From Mycoplasma sp. Bg1 (GTDB taxonomy: Bacteria; Bacillota_I; Bacilli_A; Mycoplasmatales; Hepatoplasmataceae), in the NCBI GenBank assembly GCA_001641205.1, contig LSMX01000001.1, positions 1 to 64,000 on the forward strand: a DNA stretch of 64,000 nt. The letters are read 5' to 3'. Below the pieces are notes generated by a model. It worked only from the letters and a program-made list of their open reading frames with translations. It made no database searches and was not told where the DNA came from. This document shows, piece after piece, positions 11,451 to 22,176 of the stretch; the stretch's first letter is position 1; each line of letters opens with the position of its first letter. The position numbers and the translations under genes were made by a program.

Positions 11451-12219
11451 ATGAAAAGAGAACACATAATTGTCAATGATATGATAATATATTCAAAAAA
11501 GAATCATGTATCAATAGATAATAAATATGTTTTAATGGCTATTAATAAAATGTATAAGAATAATTATAAAAAAATTTATAAAACAACTAAACAAGAAGAA
11601 AGTAAATTTTTCCCTGATTATTGTATAGATTCTAAAAAGCTTGATATTAATAAACTTTTTGTTGAAGAAACTAGAGTTTATGGAAATCCAATAAACAAAA
11701 AATTGGAGATCAAGACTTAAATTATCGAATGTATCCAGATACTATGAAAAAACATAGAGCATGAATTGGAAATAAAGAAATAACAATGTATTCTTATAAT
11801 AATGAAATAGCATTTCAAAGAATTGAAGATCTTGCAAAAGATATTAAAAAGAAAATTATAAATAAAAATGAAAAGAATTATTCACCTTCTAAAATTGATT
11901 TATTATTAACACATAAATTAAATGTAGGCATTAAATATTTTTATTCACCAATGCCAAATTGAATTTATTTAAATAGAAAGGAATTTTTCAAATTACCAAA
12001 AGAAGAAAAGAATATATTAAAAAGGAATTACTTCTATTAGAAATAAACAAAGAATTTTCAAATTCTTTTCTTCATTATTTATTAACTCTAAATTTATATA
12101 GAGATTTTATATGCATAGATATAAAACAACTTTATAATACAAAAATAAAATTAAATAAAGAAGTAAATATAGAATTTTATGATTTTTTAGAAGCAAGAAT
12201 AAAAAATAAAACTTTATAA
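11451..12219 (+). pseudogene. unknown gene broken by two frameshifts
   Basis: Frame 1 runs from the ATG at 11451 to a stop at 11720. A continuous second frame (GDQDLNYRMYPDTMKKHRAW...) continues from about 11700 to 12038. A third (ELLLLEINKEFSNSF...) runs to the stop at 12219. Both shifts fall next to A-runs (about 11695 and 12025). Together they make about 250 residues of plausible protein with UGA-Trp codons, so this is best read as one gene with two frameshifts, not three small genes. TATAAT at 11439-11444 ends six bases before the ATG, the layout of a leaderless promoter. Family unknown. Confidence 0.7.
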
Positions 12220-12253
12220 TTCATTAATTTTAATTGTCTAATAAAAAATACAA

Positions 12254-13390
12254 TTAGTATTTTTTAAATTCATATTCTAAATATTTTATCATATCATTAT
12301 TTTCATATAATTTTTTTAATTGATGGCGATTTTCACTTATTTTATTTTCTAAAATTTGAGTTTTCAAAGTTTTAATTAATTCAAATAGTTTTTCATCTTC
12401 TCCAAATAAAATTATTGCATCAAAATCTAAGTAAATAGAAGATATTGCATAATTAAGTATATCTTTAATAGCATATGTATCAATTAAATCTTGCTCTACA
12501 CAAATTAATATTTCATTATCATTTAAAAATATAATCAAAATATCAGTTTTTTTATCAACTAAAAAATTATTGACATGAAAAAATCATTCATTTGTAATGA
12601 ATAATTTTTCTTTAAATTTTAATTTATAAGAAGTAAAAATCTTTTGACTTGCTGTTGATATTCTTTGAAATGATTTTTTTTGAGATTGTAATTGATTATT
12701 TTCCAATCATTCTTTAAATTGTTTTATTTGTTCATCATTTAAACCATCACGATTATTTTTTTCAAAAAATATTTTAAATTCGTCAAGTTGTTCTTTGATT
12801 ATTTCATCTCATACTTTATTTGATAAATTTTTCACAAGAAAATCATTTTTTTGAAAATAATTTATTGTAAATAAACACATTTCAAGAATATATTGTTTTT
12901 CTAATTGCGGCTCAAAATTTTTATTATTATATGGGTTATTTTTTTTAATTGGTATATCAAAATAAGTAAACAACATTTTTTTGATTAAATTCTTATTAAT
13001 ATCTTCAAAATCAGGAGCAATTGTTCTTCCTTTTCAATATAGGAAACATATAATTTCAATCATTTCTTGATTTAATATAAAATCTTCATTGTTGTTTATT
13101 TCTTTAATAAATGATGAAAATTTTTTTTCATAATTAACTTCATTTAAAATATTTTCTTGAATTTGCAATAATTCATATAGTGAATCTCCAAAATTTACTT
13201 GATTTATATTTACATCTGCAGAAATATATGATTTAAAAAAATTTTTATAAAATTTCTGATATTTGTAGGTTTCAAAATCATATCTAAAATATTCTGCTTT
13301 ATCATTTTGATATTGATTAGAATATCTAAAAAAGAAAAAGGGATAAAAATGAAATTGTTTTTGTAGATTATTTTGATTGTCTTTTGTCAT
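12254..13390 (-). CDS. unknown protein, possibly DUF4238-like
   Basis: 378 residues in one frame when UGA is Trp. Weak pattern match to DUF4238: an N-terminal HFYPFFFFRYS in the place of the family's HYVPQFYLRNF-like start, a middle segment with FLYWKGRT (family: F-x-x-Q-x-x-RTP), and LFITNEWFFH followed by two strands in the place of the family's FITSDNPV. Each element is approximate, so the assignment is tentative. DUF4238 proteins are of unknown biochemical function and are often found in defence islands, which fits this neighbourhood. Convergent with the frameshifted gene to the left; 158 bases separate its start from the divergent gene at 13549. Confidence 0.6.
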
Positions 13391-13548
13391 AAATGTAAAC
13401 TCCTTACATAAAAATTATATCTTCTATTAAAATTTGAAGACATTTTATTTACTTATTTACTACTAAAAAAGTAGATATTTTAATACCTTGATAAACAATC
13501 ATCCTAACTAAAAAATAAACCTGTTATACTGTAATTAATTAGAAATAA

Positions 13549-14301
13549 ATGGCACCATATTACCTCGGATCCTATATATTATTTCTATTTGTAATCCTGC
13601 TTTTAATTACATATAACTTTTACTACTTAATTTTAGAAATAACTATTTTAAAGAAAAAAGAAATTACCAAAGCTAATTTTAATTATCAATTAACTAGCAA
13701 AATAAAAAATAAAGAAGTTCATCTTCCAAAAGGACATGAACTTCTTTTTCTTTTTAAGGCTCCAACTCTTTTTAAAGAACAACAAGCAAGAGCTTATAAT
13801 GGAATGAGTTTTTCTGGAATTAGAATTTGATTTATCAATTTAAATTTTCAAAAGAAATACTTTATGAAACAAAGTGGTTGAAGAAAACTCCGAAATATTA
13901 ATCTTGTTCTTACTAATAAAAGACTTTTTATTAGTAATGAAATAAGAGCTTATAATCAAAGTATTAAATTTGATTATAACCTTAATGATATTATAAGAAC
14001 TTCCTTTGCAGCCCATAATAGTATTGCCTTGCAAATAAATAAAAAGGCTTATCCCCTTATTATTCATTTTAATACTAAAAGTAAATGTCTTGAATTTACT
14101 AATGCAATTTGATCAATTAAAGCTTTTATTAAAGCTAGTAAAAAAGATTTAATTTTAGAAAAGACTGGAGAATACTTTTCTGATCGAGATGACTACCTTA
14201 TTTATATTCTTGTTCAAAAAATTAATAACCTTGATATAAATGATTTAAACTATCAAAAATATTATGATCAACTTTTAAATCATCTTAGTAAAGAAGATTA
14301 A
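13549..14301 (+). CDS. membrane-anchored protein with PH-like domain
   Basis: 250 residues. One strong membrane segment at residues 8-32 (LFLFVILLLITYNFYYLIL). The central part contains LVLTNKRLFISNE, a pattern common in bacterial PH-like (bPH) domains, followed by alternating strands and an amphipathic C-terminal helix. The domain match is by eye only. It ends two bases before the next gene, which also has an N-terminal membrane segment, so the two form an operon. A possible -10 TATACT lies about 20 bases upstream. Confidence 0.65.
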
Positions 14302-14303
14302 AA

Positions 14304-15023
14304 ATGCAAAGAAGAATTATTAATTTATGTATTTTGTTTCTAATTTCACTAGTTAGTTTATATCCCTTTTGATTTTTTCTTGCAACACATGAAAAAAAGA
14401 TAGAAATAAATAGGCCTTTTACTACTCCTATAGAAAAGGATTTTAATGAACTTGAAGCTGATAATAAGTACAAGGACTGAAATTACTTTGATGCTTATCT
14501 TGATAAATATAATCCCTTAATTAGTTTTAATCAAGATAATGAAGTAATTTTAGAGGAAGAATTAATTATGGAGGAACATGATTACTACTACATTGATAGT
14601 TTTAATGATCTAGATCAATATCAAAAAATATTAACTTATGATAAAAATGATTATAGTATTAATTATTATGGAAATCTTAATGATCAATTTATCTTTTTTG
14701 AAACTGAAAATCCAATTACTATTTATTACAATGGTTCAATAATTAACCATAGTGTAATTTTAAATAATAATCTTCCCTCTACTAAAAAGATTACTTTAGT
14801 TAGTAATCAAGACCTCTTAATTAATAATAGTATTATTCCCCAAGTAAAATTAAATGAGGGAATGGGAAATAATCATTTGTATTTAATAAGTAGTATCTTA
14901 AATATAAAATTAGCAAGTAATAATTTTTTTTATGAAATTTTAAATTGCCCTTATGTTGGAATAACTAGTAAGGATCTTCAATATGTTAAATGTAATAATT
15001 ATGTTTTAAATAGTGTAATTTAA
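14304..15023 (+). CDS. membrane-anchored unknown protein, second gene of pair
   Basis: 239 residues. Hydrophobic residues 5-26 (IINLCILFLISLVSLYPFWF) look like an uncleaved signal-anchor with no lipobox cysteine in the usual place. The rest is acidic and rich in Asn, Tyr and Ile, predicted mainly beta, likely outside the cell. It follows the PH-like gene after two bases and is almost certainly co-transcribed with it. A standard-code reading would lose the first 88 residues because of UGA-Trp codons in WFFL and DWNYF. No family recognised. Confidence 0.65.
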
Positions 15024-15057
15024 AATTAATAATATAATTAATACTTATATTATTAAT

Positions 15058-16992
15058 TTAATCAAGAATTTTTTTGATTATTGACAATAATCAATTTGCT
15101 CTTTCTTTACTTTCAGCAAAAGTAAATTTAGTATATTTATTAGATAATTGAATATTTAATTTTAATTTTGTTTCTAGAAATAAAGATATTTTATCTTCAT
15201 TATTTGGAGCTTTAAATGGTAAATTACTTTCTTCGGAAAGAAATTTACTATTTGAAAAAGTTAAATTTCCAATACGATTAACTAATGCATTATATTCATA
15301 ATCAGACAATAAATCAAATCACTCTGTATCTGGTTTGGGTTCAATAGGAATAATACGTTCAATAAATGGAATATTAGCATCAAATTTATTATGTAATTGT
15401 TTTATGGTTAATAAACTATTTTCTTCATTATTTTCGAGTGATAATTCATTTTCCATTAATAGAAAAATATGTTTCAAAAGTTTCCGATCACTTTTATAAA
15501 TATCAATAATAAGTAAATTTTTTTCAAACTTTTGGTTTAATTTCATATATTTTTTCTCAAAAATTTCATTTTGTTCTTCAATTGATAAAAATAAATTTAA
15601 TAATACTGTTTCAAATTCATTATTTTCTAAATTTTTATTAAAATTAAAAAATACTTTTCATAAATTTGTTCCTAAAAATCCATCATTAATAATAGATTTT
15701 TTAAAAATAATTTCATATATTTTTTTAGAAATTTTTATTAAATTAGATGTTCAAATTTCATTTACGTTTTCTGAAATAAAATAATTTTTATCAATATTAT
15801 TATTTAATAATTCTTTTTGAAGGATGGCAGAAATTGGTACTATTAATGCTAATGATTTTTTTAATAATGCCTTAAAATAAAAAGATTGTTTGGTTTCGTG
15901 TGACATTATTGCATTTAAACTTTCAACTGCACTAAAAGATATGCTTAATTTATCGATTCATTCAGAAAAATCATTTAAATCTTTAATATTATTTTCTTCA
16001 CTTGCCAAAGAATCTTTGAATTTTCTAAAATTTTTAACTGTTGTACTTTCGTTAAAATCTCTATTAAAAGTTAATTGTAAAATTATTCTTAACAATAATT
16101 CTTGATTTTTAATTTCATCTTTTTCAGTAAAAAGATTATTTTTATTTTTTTGAGTAGTAAAATTACTTATTTTTGAAATTATTTGTTCTATCTTATTTTC
16201 ATTTATTGCATATAATTTATTAAAATTTGTAATATTATTTCTATCAATATTTCTATAAAATTTATTGTTTTCTAAAAAAAGTTTATTTTTAATTAAATCT
16301 AAAAAATTCAATGTTTTACCTTTAAAATTAATACTCTCAAAAATACTTCCGCTATCTTGCTCATTATTAATTTCTATAAATGCAACTGTTAAATTATCTA
16401 AAATATCATTAGTTCAAAAAATATAATCAGATTTGCTTTTTATTATATCATCCATAACTGAATACATTTGATCATAATTTTCTTTGTAATTAGTTTCAAA
16501 ATTGTCATTATTAATTACAAAACTATACAATTTATCCTTAAAAGAAGAATCTGTTTCTCTTTTGTTATGTAATTTAAATAATTCACTTTTTGCACTACCA
16601 TTTCTAAAAAATAAATTACTCTTTACTTGATTATAATCATTATCCATAAAATTTTTAGCTCTTCCAATGTCAAGTAAAACATATTTAAATAAAAAGAAAG
16701 TTGTTAATCTTTGCTGACCATCAATTAAATCATAATCACTAAAAAAAGTATTATTTGCTCAATCTCTTTGCTGTACAACAAAAGTTCCTAAAAAATAATC
16801 ATTCTTATTTTTTTTATTATTGTTATTATTATTTAATTTATTAAGATTAAATTTTTTAGAAAAATCTAATAAATCAACTAATAAAGTACCGACTTCCTCA
16901 TTTCCCCAAGTATATTCTCTTTGGAAAAGAGGAACACTATATATTTTTTGTTCTTTAAATATTTTATTTATATTTTTTTGTTTTATTTGCAT
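15058..16992 (-). CDS. DUF262/DUF1524 (GmrSD-like) defence protein with altered HNH histidine
   Basis: 644 residues in one frame. Start at 16992 with GGAAGGAA upstream. The N-terminal DUF262 domain shows VPLFQREYTWG near 19-29, FLGTFVVQQRD, LIDGQQRLTT near 93 and FESINFKGKTL, all diagnostic. The C-terminal DUF1524 domain shows RIGNLTFSNSKFLSEESN. In GmrSD and relatives DUF262 is a nucleotide-dependent regulatory domain, and DUF1524 is an HNH-type nuclease that attacks modified phage DNA. Here the HNH motif, normally EHI-x-P, reads IERIIPIEP: the histidine is an arginine, so cleavage may be lost. An Asn-rich run (about residues 53-66) comes from AAT/AAC repeats. It follows the methyltransferase at 17195-18685 on the same strand, and the two may act as a pair. 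Confidence 0.82.
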
Positions 16993-17194
16993 AATGTTCC
17001 TTCCCTATATTATTAGTTATTCTTTTTCTATTTAACATTATTAAATATAAAATATATCAAAATAACTTATTTAGTATTAGTCCATTAGTTTATTTAATTG
17101 CAATTTTTGAATATTCTAGCATTTAAATGCTAATTCAGTTTAATTATATGATTAATTTATGATTCATTACTTATTTTTTATTTATAAATTTTAA

Positions 17195-18685
17195 TTAATC
17201 ATTAAAATATTCTTTAAGTATTGTAGAAGTTACAGTTTTGTAATTTCCTTGTTTATCAAAACCAGTTAATTTCATAAATTCTAATAAATTATCTGAGGTA
17301 AGTAATTCATTAATTATTTCTCTGTCTTTATTTTCTATTTTAGAATATAACCCAGAATAAACAAGGGTCTCTTTTTCAATGTATTTATGAATATAATCAT
17401 ATTTTAATTCATTTTTAACAAACACTCTAATAACAACTTTTTCATGTAATATAGAACTTAATGCTTGACTTCTTCCATAATGAAATCACAAGCAATTTTT
17501 ATCTAAAGCTCTTGCAACAAGATCCGCTTTAAAAGTTAAGAGATATTTATAACCATAAGGAAATTTTTTAGCAAGTTCTTTTTCACTTAATTGAATTATT
17601 TTATTATTTACTCTTTTATAAGGAAAAATTATTTTCTTTTTATCAAATTTACTTCAAAAAGTAGAAATTTTAACAATATCTTTTAATAAAGCAGCTTCAA
17701 TTTTAAAATTATTAAATAAAAAATATTTTTCATCAATTTTTTTGAAGTTATTAGTAATAAATATTTTATCTGATAAAGTAGCGATTCCATTTTGAAAATG
17801 TACTACGTTTTTAGGTACTGAATTTAATATTTTTTTTAAATCATTTGCATCTGTTCCTATATAAATTTTATCTTTTATAAAATATGGTTTATAAATAATA
17901 TTCTGTTTTTTTTCAATTTCATTATCTTTGATTCTATTAATTTCAAAAACACATTTAGAAGTGTATTTATTTTGAAAAACTATTATTGAATTATATGTGG
18001 AAATATTTGGAAATATCTGTTGTGAACCAAAATCATGTACATGAGATAATTTATTTTTTAATATTTGACGCAATTCTTTTCCAGATTCATTCCGCAAAAA
18101 AGTATTTGGAGTAATAAAACACCCAACACCTTTAGTGCTTAAATGATTAATTGCTCATTCATAAAAAGCAAAATAAAGATTCACATTTCCTTTTTTCATG
18201 CTTTTATAATCTTTTCTATATTTTTCAAGATTAACTTTATTCAAATTATGAATTCTTACATAAGGTGGATTACCAATTATAAGATCGTATTTTTTATTAT
18301 TTTTAGCTAAAAGTGTATCCTCATTTAAAAAATTATTTCTAAGTTTACTATTTAAATCTGTTATTTTAATAATGTCTGTAACATTAAGTTTCTCTTTTAA
18401 AATTTCAATTACATTACTTATTAAATTTTCATAACTAATTTTATTTAATTCATAACCATAAACATTATTTAAAATAATATTCAAAATTTTCTCATTTGAA
18501 AATTTTTCTTTTTTACAAACATTTATTAATATTCGAATTATCTCATTAATGAAAGCGCCATCACCTGTAGCAGGTTCCATTATTTTCTTATTTATTATTT
18601 TCTTATTATCATAACCAATTTGCCCAAGCATATATTTAACAATATAATAAGGAGTAAAAACTTGACCCTGTTCTTTAATATTCAT
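17195..18685 (-). CDS. N6-adenine DNA methyltransferase (Eco57I/TaqI-like class)
   Basis: 496 residues. Starts MNIKEQGQVFTPYYIVKYM, the usual N-terminus of gamma-class methylases (G-Q-x-x-TP). AdoMet motif I EPATGDGAF is near 37 and catalytic motif IV NPPY near 142. A later region of about 300 residues probably recognises the target. No nuclease domain is visible, so on its own it is a methylase; the DUF262/DUF1524 gene downstream could be its partner. TATAAT (minus strand, 18692-18697) ends six bases before the ATG and no Shine-Dalgarno is present: a leaderless start. That -10 lies inside one arm of a perfect 21-base palindrome, which suggests autoregulation or a protein-binding site. Confidence 0.88.
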
Positions 18686-18690
18686 ATTTT

Positions 18691-18740
18691 AATTATATAA
18701 AATAACTATAGAAAAAAATCTATAGTTATTTTATATAATT
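18691..18740. promoter_or_regulatory. 21-bp perfect palindrome containing the methyltransferase promoter
   Basis: Arms 18691-18711 and 18720-18740 are exact reverse complements around an 8-base A-rich loop. Both arms contain TATAAT in outward orientation, so the element is a symmetric pair of -10 boxes; the left one serves the methyltransferase. It could be an operator or a hairpin. Confidence 0.75.
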
Positions 18741-18753
18741 AAATCTAAAGAAA

Positions 18754-18789
18754 AATATTTCAATATTATAATTAGAATATTGAAATATT
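18754..18789. repeat. second inverted repeat upstream of methyltransferase
   Basis: Arms 18754-18767 and 18776-18789 (AATATTTCAATATT and its exact complement) around 8 bases. It follows the larger palindrome by 13 bases. Too AT-rich to rule out chance, but exact over 14 base pairs. Confidence 0.55.
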
Positions 18790-18846
18790 AATTATTTTTC
18801 TAATTTAAATAGTTATCTTAAAAATTAATAAGTACTAAAAACGAAC

Positions 18847-18877
18847 AAAAAAAGACTATCTCTAATAGTCTTTTTTT
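18847..18877. terminator. bidirectional terminator after the peroxiredoxin gene
   Basis: Stem AAAAAAAGACTAT / ATAGTCTTTTTTT with loop CTCTA, U-run on both strands, 28 bases past the peroxiredoxin stop. Confidence 0.85.
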
Positions 18878-18904
18878 GTATTAATTTTGTTGTATTAATA
18901 ATTA

Positions 18905-19474
18905 TTATTTTTGAATAAAGTTATCGCCTGGTTTTCAAGCACAGGGGACAATTTTTCCAGCTTCAGCATTAATGCAAGCTTGTAATGTTCGAAGGGTTTC
19001 TTCTGGACTTCTTCCTGCTTCTCCAAAATTAATTCCCATATGTCAAAGTTTACCTGTTGGAGAAATTATAAAAGTTCCTCTTTGGGCAATTCCTTCTTTG
19101 CAATCATAAATTTGAAAATATTTTGCAAGTTTTCCTGCAGGATCTGATGCAAGAGGAATATTCATGATCCATTTTTGTTCATTAATTCAAGCTAAATGAG
19201 CATATTTTTTATCAGTTGAAATCCCAATTACTTCTGCATTATTTTCCTTAAATTGAGGGGCTAGTTCATTGAATTTTTTAATTTCTGTTGGACAAACAAA
19301 GGTAAAATCTGCAGGTCAAAAAAAGATTACAGTTCATTTTCCATTAGCTTTATTTTCCTTTAGGGAAACTTTACCAAAAGTTTTATCAATTAAAACTGCT
19401 TCTAGTTCAAAATTTTCAACCTCTTTACCAATTTTTGCATAAGCGCATTCTTCATGTTGATGTTTTTCACACAT
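18905..19474 (-). CDS. ahpC: 2-Cys peroxiredoxin (AhpC/Prx family)
   Basis: 189 residues, normal length. The peroxidatic cysteine sits in PADFTFVCPTE and the resolving cysteine in VPCAWKPG, so it is a typical 2-Cys enzyme that reduces hydrogen peroxide and alkyl hydroperoxides, probably with thioredoxin as donor because no AhpF is nearby. The N-terminus MCEKHQHEECAYAKIG is Cys/His-rich, unusual for the family. Start at 19474 with AGAAGGAAG upstream. Single gene with its own terminator. Confidence 0.93.
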
Positions 19475-19757
19475 TATATTACTTCCTTCTTTTTATAAAT
19501 AGTTTAAATAAATTTATAAAGAGTTTAGACTATTAAAACTCAACTTCATTATAACAATAATCCTTTTTAGCAAAAAAGAAAAGTTCTAAGATTAATGGTA
19601 GTAAAATAACTAAAATTAATATCTAAAGAATTATTGCACTTAGGTTAATAAAATTTAATGATAGTAATATAGAAGAAAAAAAATATTTATAGAAAATGAA
19701 TATAATAAAAAACCATTTCAAAAATACCAAAACACTAAACTTTTAATACTTTTAAAA

Positions 19758-19842
19758 TGGTACTCGAGATGGGACTTGAACCCACACAGCTAAAGCTAAA
19801 GGGACTTGAATCCTTCGTGTCTACCAATTTCACCACTCGAGC
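19758..19842 (-). tRNA. tRNA-Leu(CAA)
   Basis: 85 bases including encoded CCA. Class II shape with a long variable arm, GCTCGAG/CTCGAGT acceptor, D-arm TGGTGAAATTGGTAGACAC as in the tRNA-Leu at 36498, anticodon loop TTCAAGT giving CAA. The last anticodon-stem pair is an A-C mismatch. Stands alone; the 280 bases on its left and 180 on its right hold no gene I can see. Confidence 0.88.
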
Positions 19843-20025
19843 AACTCTATATATCTAGTAGATACATATAGAATTATATAATATAACTTTAAAATAAGGA
19901 GTTTCCTTTAGTTAATTAGCCCAAATAGTTATTAAGTTATTGAAGATAGCTTAAATTAATAATATAATTTTAAAAAGACATATAATAAGATAAATAATTA
20001 AAGACCATTATAAAGGAGAAATAAA

Positions 20026-20289
20026 ATGGATGATAAAACATTAAAATTTAATGATAAAACTGCAAATGATGAATTAATTAAAAAATATGGAGCAGGAACA
20101 AATTATTTAGGAGATGAAATTATAACTTTTCAACCTGATGAAAATCTTGAAAAATTAGGCTTTGAAAAAGTTGGACATGTTGCAATTGAAAATCATAGTG
20201 GATCTACTAACTGTCATGGAATAACAATTTTTAGTTGAAAAAAATGTCATAAAGTAATTTACCAATTTAGAAATACAAACAAAATTTAA
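20026..20289 (+). CDS. small unknown protein with Cys/His motif
   Basis: 87 residues; strong AAAGGAG eight bases before the ATG. The C-terminal half contains NCHGITIFSWKKCHKVIY, two CH pairs that could bind a metal or haem. A standard-code reading would stop at the Trp of FSWKK. No signal peptide or membrane segment. Family not recognised. Followed by a clear terminator, so it is a single-gene unit. Confidence 0.75.
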
Positions 20290-20314
20290 TTTCAAATTGA
20301 AATATTTACTTAGT

Positions 20315-20344
20315 AAAAATACTTTCTTCATGAAAGTATTTTTT
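20315..20344 (+). terminator. terminator after the small Cys/His protein gene
   Basis: Stem AAAAATACTTTC / GAAAGTATTTTT, loop TTCAT, then a T-run. It can also serve the convergent gene ending at 20378. Confidence 0.85.
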
Positions 20345-20377
20345 ATTAATAAACTATTCTATATTTTACTTTTATTT

Positions 20378-21196
20378 CTAAATACGATAAGAACAAAAGA
20401 TAAAAATCGCACCAAGAAGACTGCCGGTAAATAATCCAAGCAGTCCAGCTGCAACTTTATTATCTTTACCTTTTAAAAATCTAGCATTAGAAACAATACT
20501 ACAAATTTCTAATATTGCTACAAGGGCAAAAATAAGAACAATAATTAACAAAGCTGGTCCTACTAAAATTGATCCTGCTAATGACATAATAAGTCATAGC
20601 AATAGAAAAGGTAATGGTAAAACTGAAATAATAATATTTATAATAGCACCCGCTTTTCCAAGGCCACTGGGTTTAGAACCAAAATTATTATCTTGTGGAA
20701 ACATTGGTCCATTTGGTCCATAATTATCCATTCCATTATTACCATACATATTATTTTGTGGAGGGGTTTGGGGACCGTTTGGTCCATAATTATTCATTCC
20801 ATTATTACCATACATATTATTTTGTGGAGGCACTTGTCCATTTGGTCCATAATTATTCATGTCTCTATTATCATGTGTATTATTTTGTGGAGGCACTTGT
20901 CCATTTGGCCCATAATTATTTAGATTTCTATTATCTTGTGTATTATTTTGTGGAGGGGTTTGTGTCCCGTTTGGTCCATAATTATTTAGATTTTTATTAT
21001 CTTGTGTATTATTTTGTGGAGGAATTTGTTCCTTTTTTTCAAAATTATTTATATCTTGATTATCTTGAATATTAGTTGATAAAGGATCTTTATCTTCTGC
21101 ACCAAAACTAGTTATATCTTTATCATTTTGATTATTATTATCTGATGAGGAGTTTTTTTCATCATCTTGAAAATCTTTTAATTTTTCTTCGTTCAT
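20378..21196 (-). CDS. repeat-containing membrane protein (Asn/Gly/Pro-rich tandem repeats)
   Basis: 272 residues when UGA is Trp; a standard-code reading splits it at 20591. GAAAGG Shine-Dalgarno before the ATG at 21196. The N-terminal 185 residues are hydrophilic and carry about six imperfect repeats of 20-22 residues with the core NNYGPNG followed by PPQNN. The C-terminal part has about three membrane segments (AIINIIISVLPLPFLLLWLI, GPALLIIVLIFALVAILEI, VAAGLLGLFTGSLLGAIFIF). The repeat DNA units (63-66 bases) are similar enough to change number by slippage. A paralogue with a different repeat lies directly upstream. Function unknown. Confidence 0.8.
20640..21060 (-). repeat. tandem repeats of 63-66 bases in the Asn/Gly/Pro protein
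   Basis: About six in-frame imperfect copies; unit lengths are multiples of three, so gain or loss would change protein length without breaking the frame. Confidence 0.75.
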
Positions 21197-21294
21197 AATT
21201 CACCTTTCATTTTAAATAAATTATATCTTAGTAATAAAAAAATTTAATAAAGCAAGATCCTTTATTAAAAAAGTTCTTGAATATAATTTTATTT

Positions 21295-22047
21295 TCAAAC
21301 ACGATGAGAACAGAAAATAAAAAAAGCACCAAGAAGACTTCCACTAAATAGTCCAAGAAAGCCTGCAACTATTTTATTATCTTTTCCTTTAAAAAATCTA
21401 GTACTAGAAACAATACTACAAATTTCAACTATTAACATTACTATTAATATAAGCGCAATAATAAAAGCGGTAAGCCCAAGAATACTTTGTCCATTTATTG
21501 TCCCCACTATAGTAGCCATTAATACAAGAAGCAAATATAAAACAATAAAGATTAAAAAGAAAGATGAACAAAGAATATTCAAAATTGCTCCCACTTTTCC
21601 AAGGCCACTAGGCATAGATTCATAATTATTAGTTTGTGGAAGAACAGGCCCAGTTAGTCCAGACTTTTTTTTATTTTTAATATCATATTTTTTGTTTTTA
21701 ATATCATATTTTTTGTTCTTATTATCTTCTTTTCCCTTTTTATTATCTTCTTTTTTCTTTTTATTATCTTCTTTTTTCCTCTTATTATCTTCCTTTTTCT
21801 TTGACAAGGATATTTCTTCAACTAACTTATGATTCTTTATTTCATTATTATCTTCTTTTTTCTTTGACAAGGTTATTTCTTCATCTGACTCATGATTATT
21901 TATTTCATTATTATCTTCTATATTATTTAATAATAAAGTTTGTTCATCTGTTTCAGAATTATTTAGATTTTTATCTTCATCATTATTATTATCTGATGAA
22001 GGATTTGCTTCTACATCTTGAAAATCATTTAATTCTTCTTTGCTCAT
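21295..22047 (-). CDS. repeat-containing membrane protein (Lys/Glu/Asp-rich repeats), paralogue of the next gene
   Basis: 250 residues. Same architecture as the gene at 20378-21196: N-terminus SKEELNDFQDVEANPSSDNNN (the paralogue has NEEKLKDFQDDEKNSSSDNNN) and a homologous C-terminal membrane part ending LLGAFFIFCSHRV. The middle carries short repeats of the type KKEDNK and KKYDIKN. The two genes therefore share ends but have unrelated repeat cores, which suggests repeat replacement after duplication. Start at 22047 with AAAGG nearby. Function unknown; likely surface or cytoplasmic-face protein. Confidence 0.78.
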   Translation of the reverse strand: MSKEELNDFQDVEANPSSDNNNDEDKNLNNSETDEQTLLLNNIEDNNEINNHESDEEITLSKKKEDNNEIKNHKLVEEISLSKKKEDNKRKKEDNKKKKEDNKKGKEDNKNKKYDIKNKKYDIKNKKKSGLTGPVLPQTNNYESMPSGLGKVGAILNILCSSFFLIFIVLYLLLVLMATIVGTINGQSILGLTAFIIALILIVMLIVEICSIVSSTRFFKGKDNKIVAGFLGLFSGSLLGAFFIFCSHRV

Positions 22048-22122
22048 AATTAACCTTTCTTTTTAATTAAATAATATCATAGTCCCAAACTTAATTTTTT
22101 TAATAAAAATAGTTTGAAAATA

Positions 22123-22153
22123 AAAAAAGAAGAAATTATATTTCTTCTTTTTT
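22123..22153. terminator. terminator after the 45-residue gene
   Basis: Stem AAAAAAGAAGAAAT / ATTTCTTCTTTTTT with a 3-base loop; U-run on either strand. Confidence 0.8.
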
Positions 22154-22176
22154 AAAATTTGAAACCCTTTTTATAG

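Noticed and set aside
20693..21075. Long plus-strand open frames opposite the Asn/Gly/Pro repeat protein
   Set aside because: They are mirror frames of a repetitive gene (rich in His, Tyr and Val in periodic order), with no start signal; the minus-strand protein has a ribosome-binding site and membrane segments.
21660..21800. CRISPR-like array of short repeats
   Set aside because: Repeats of 18-24 bases without unique spacers, in frame with a Lys/Glu-rich protein; they are coding repeats.
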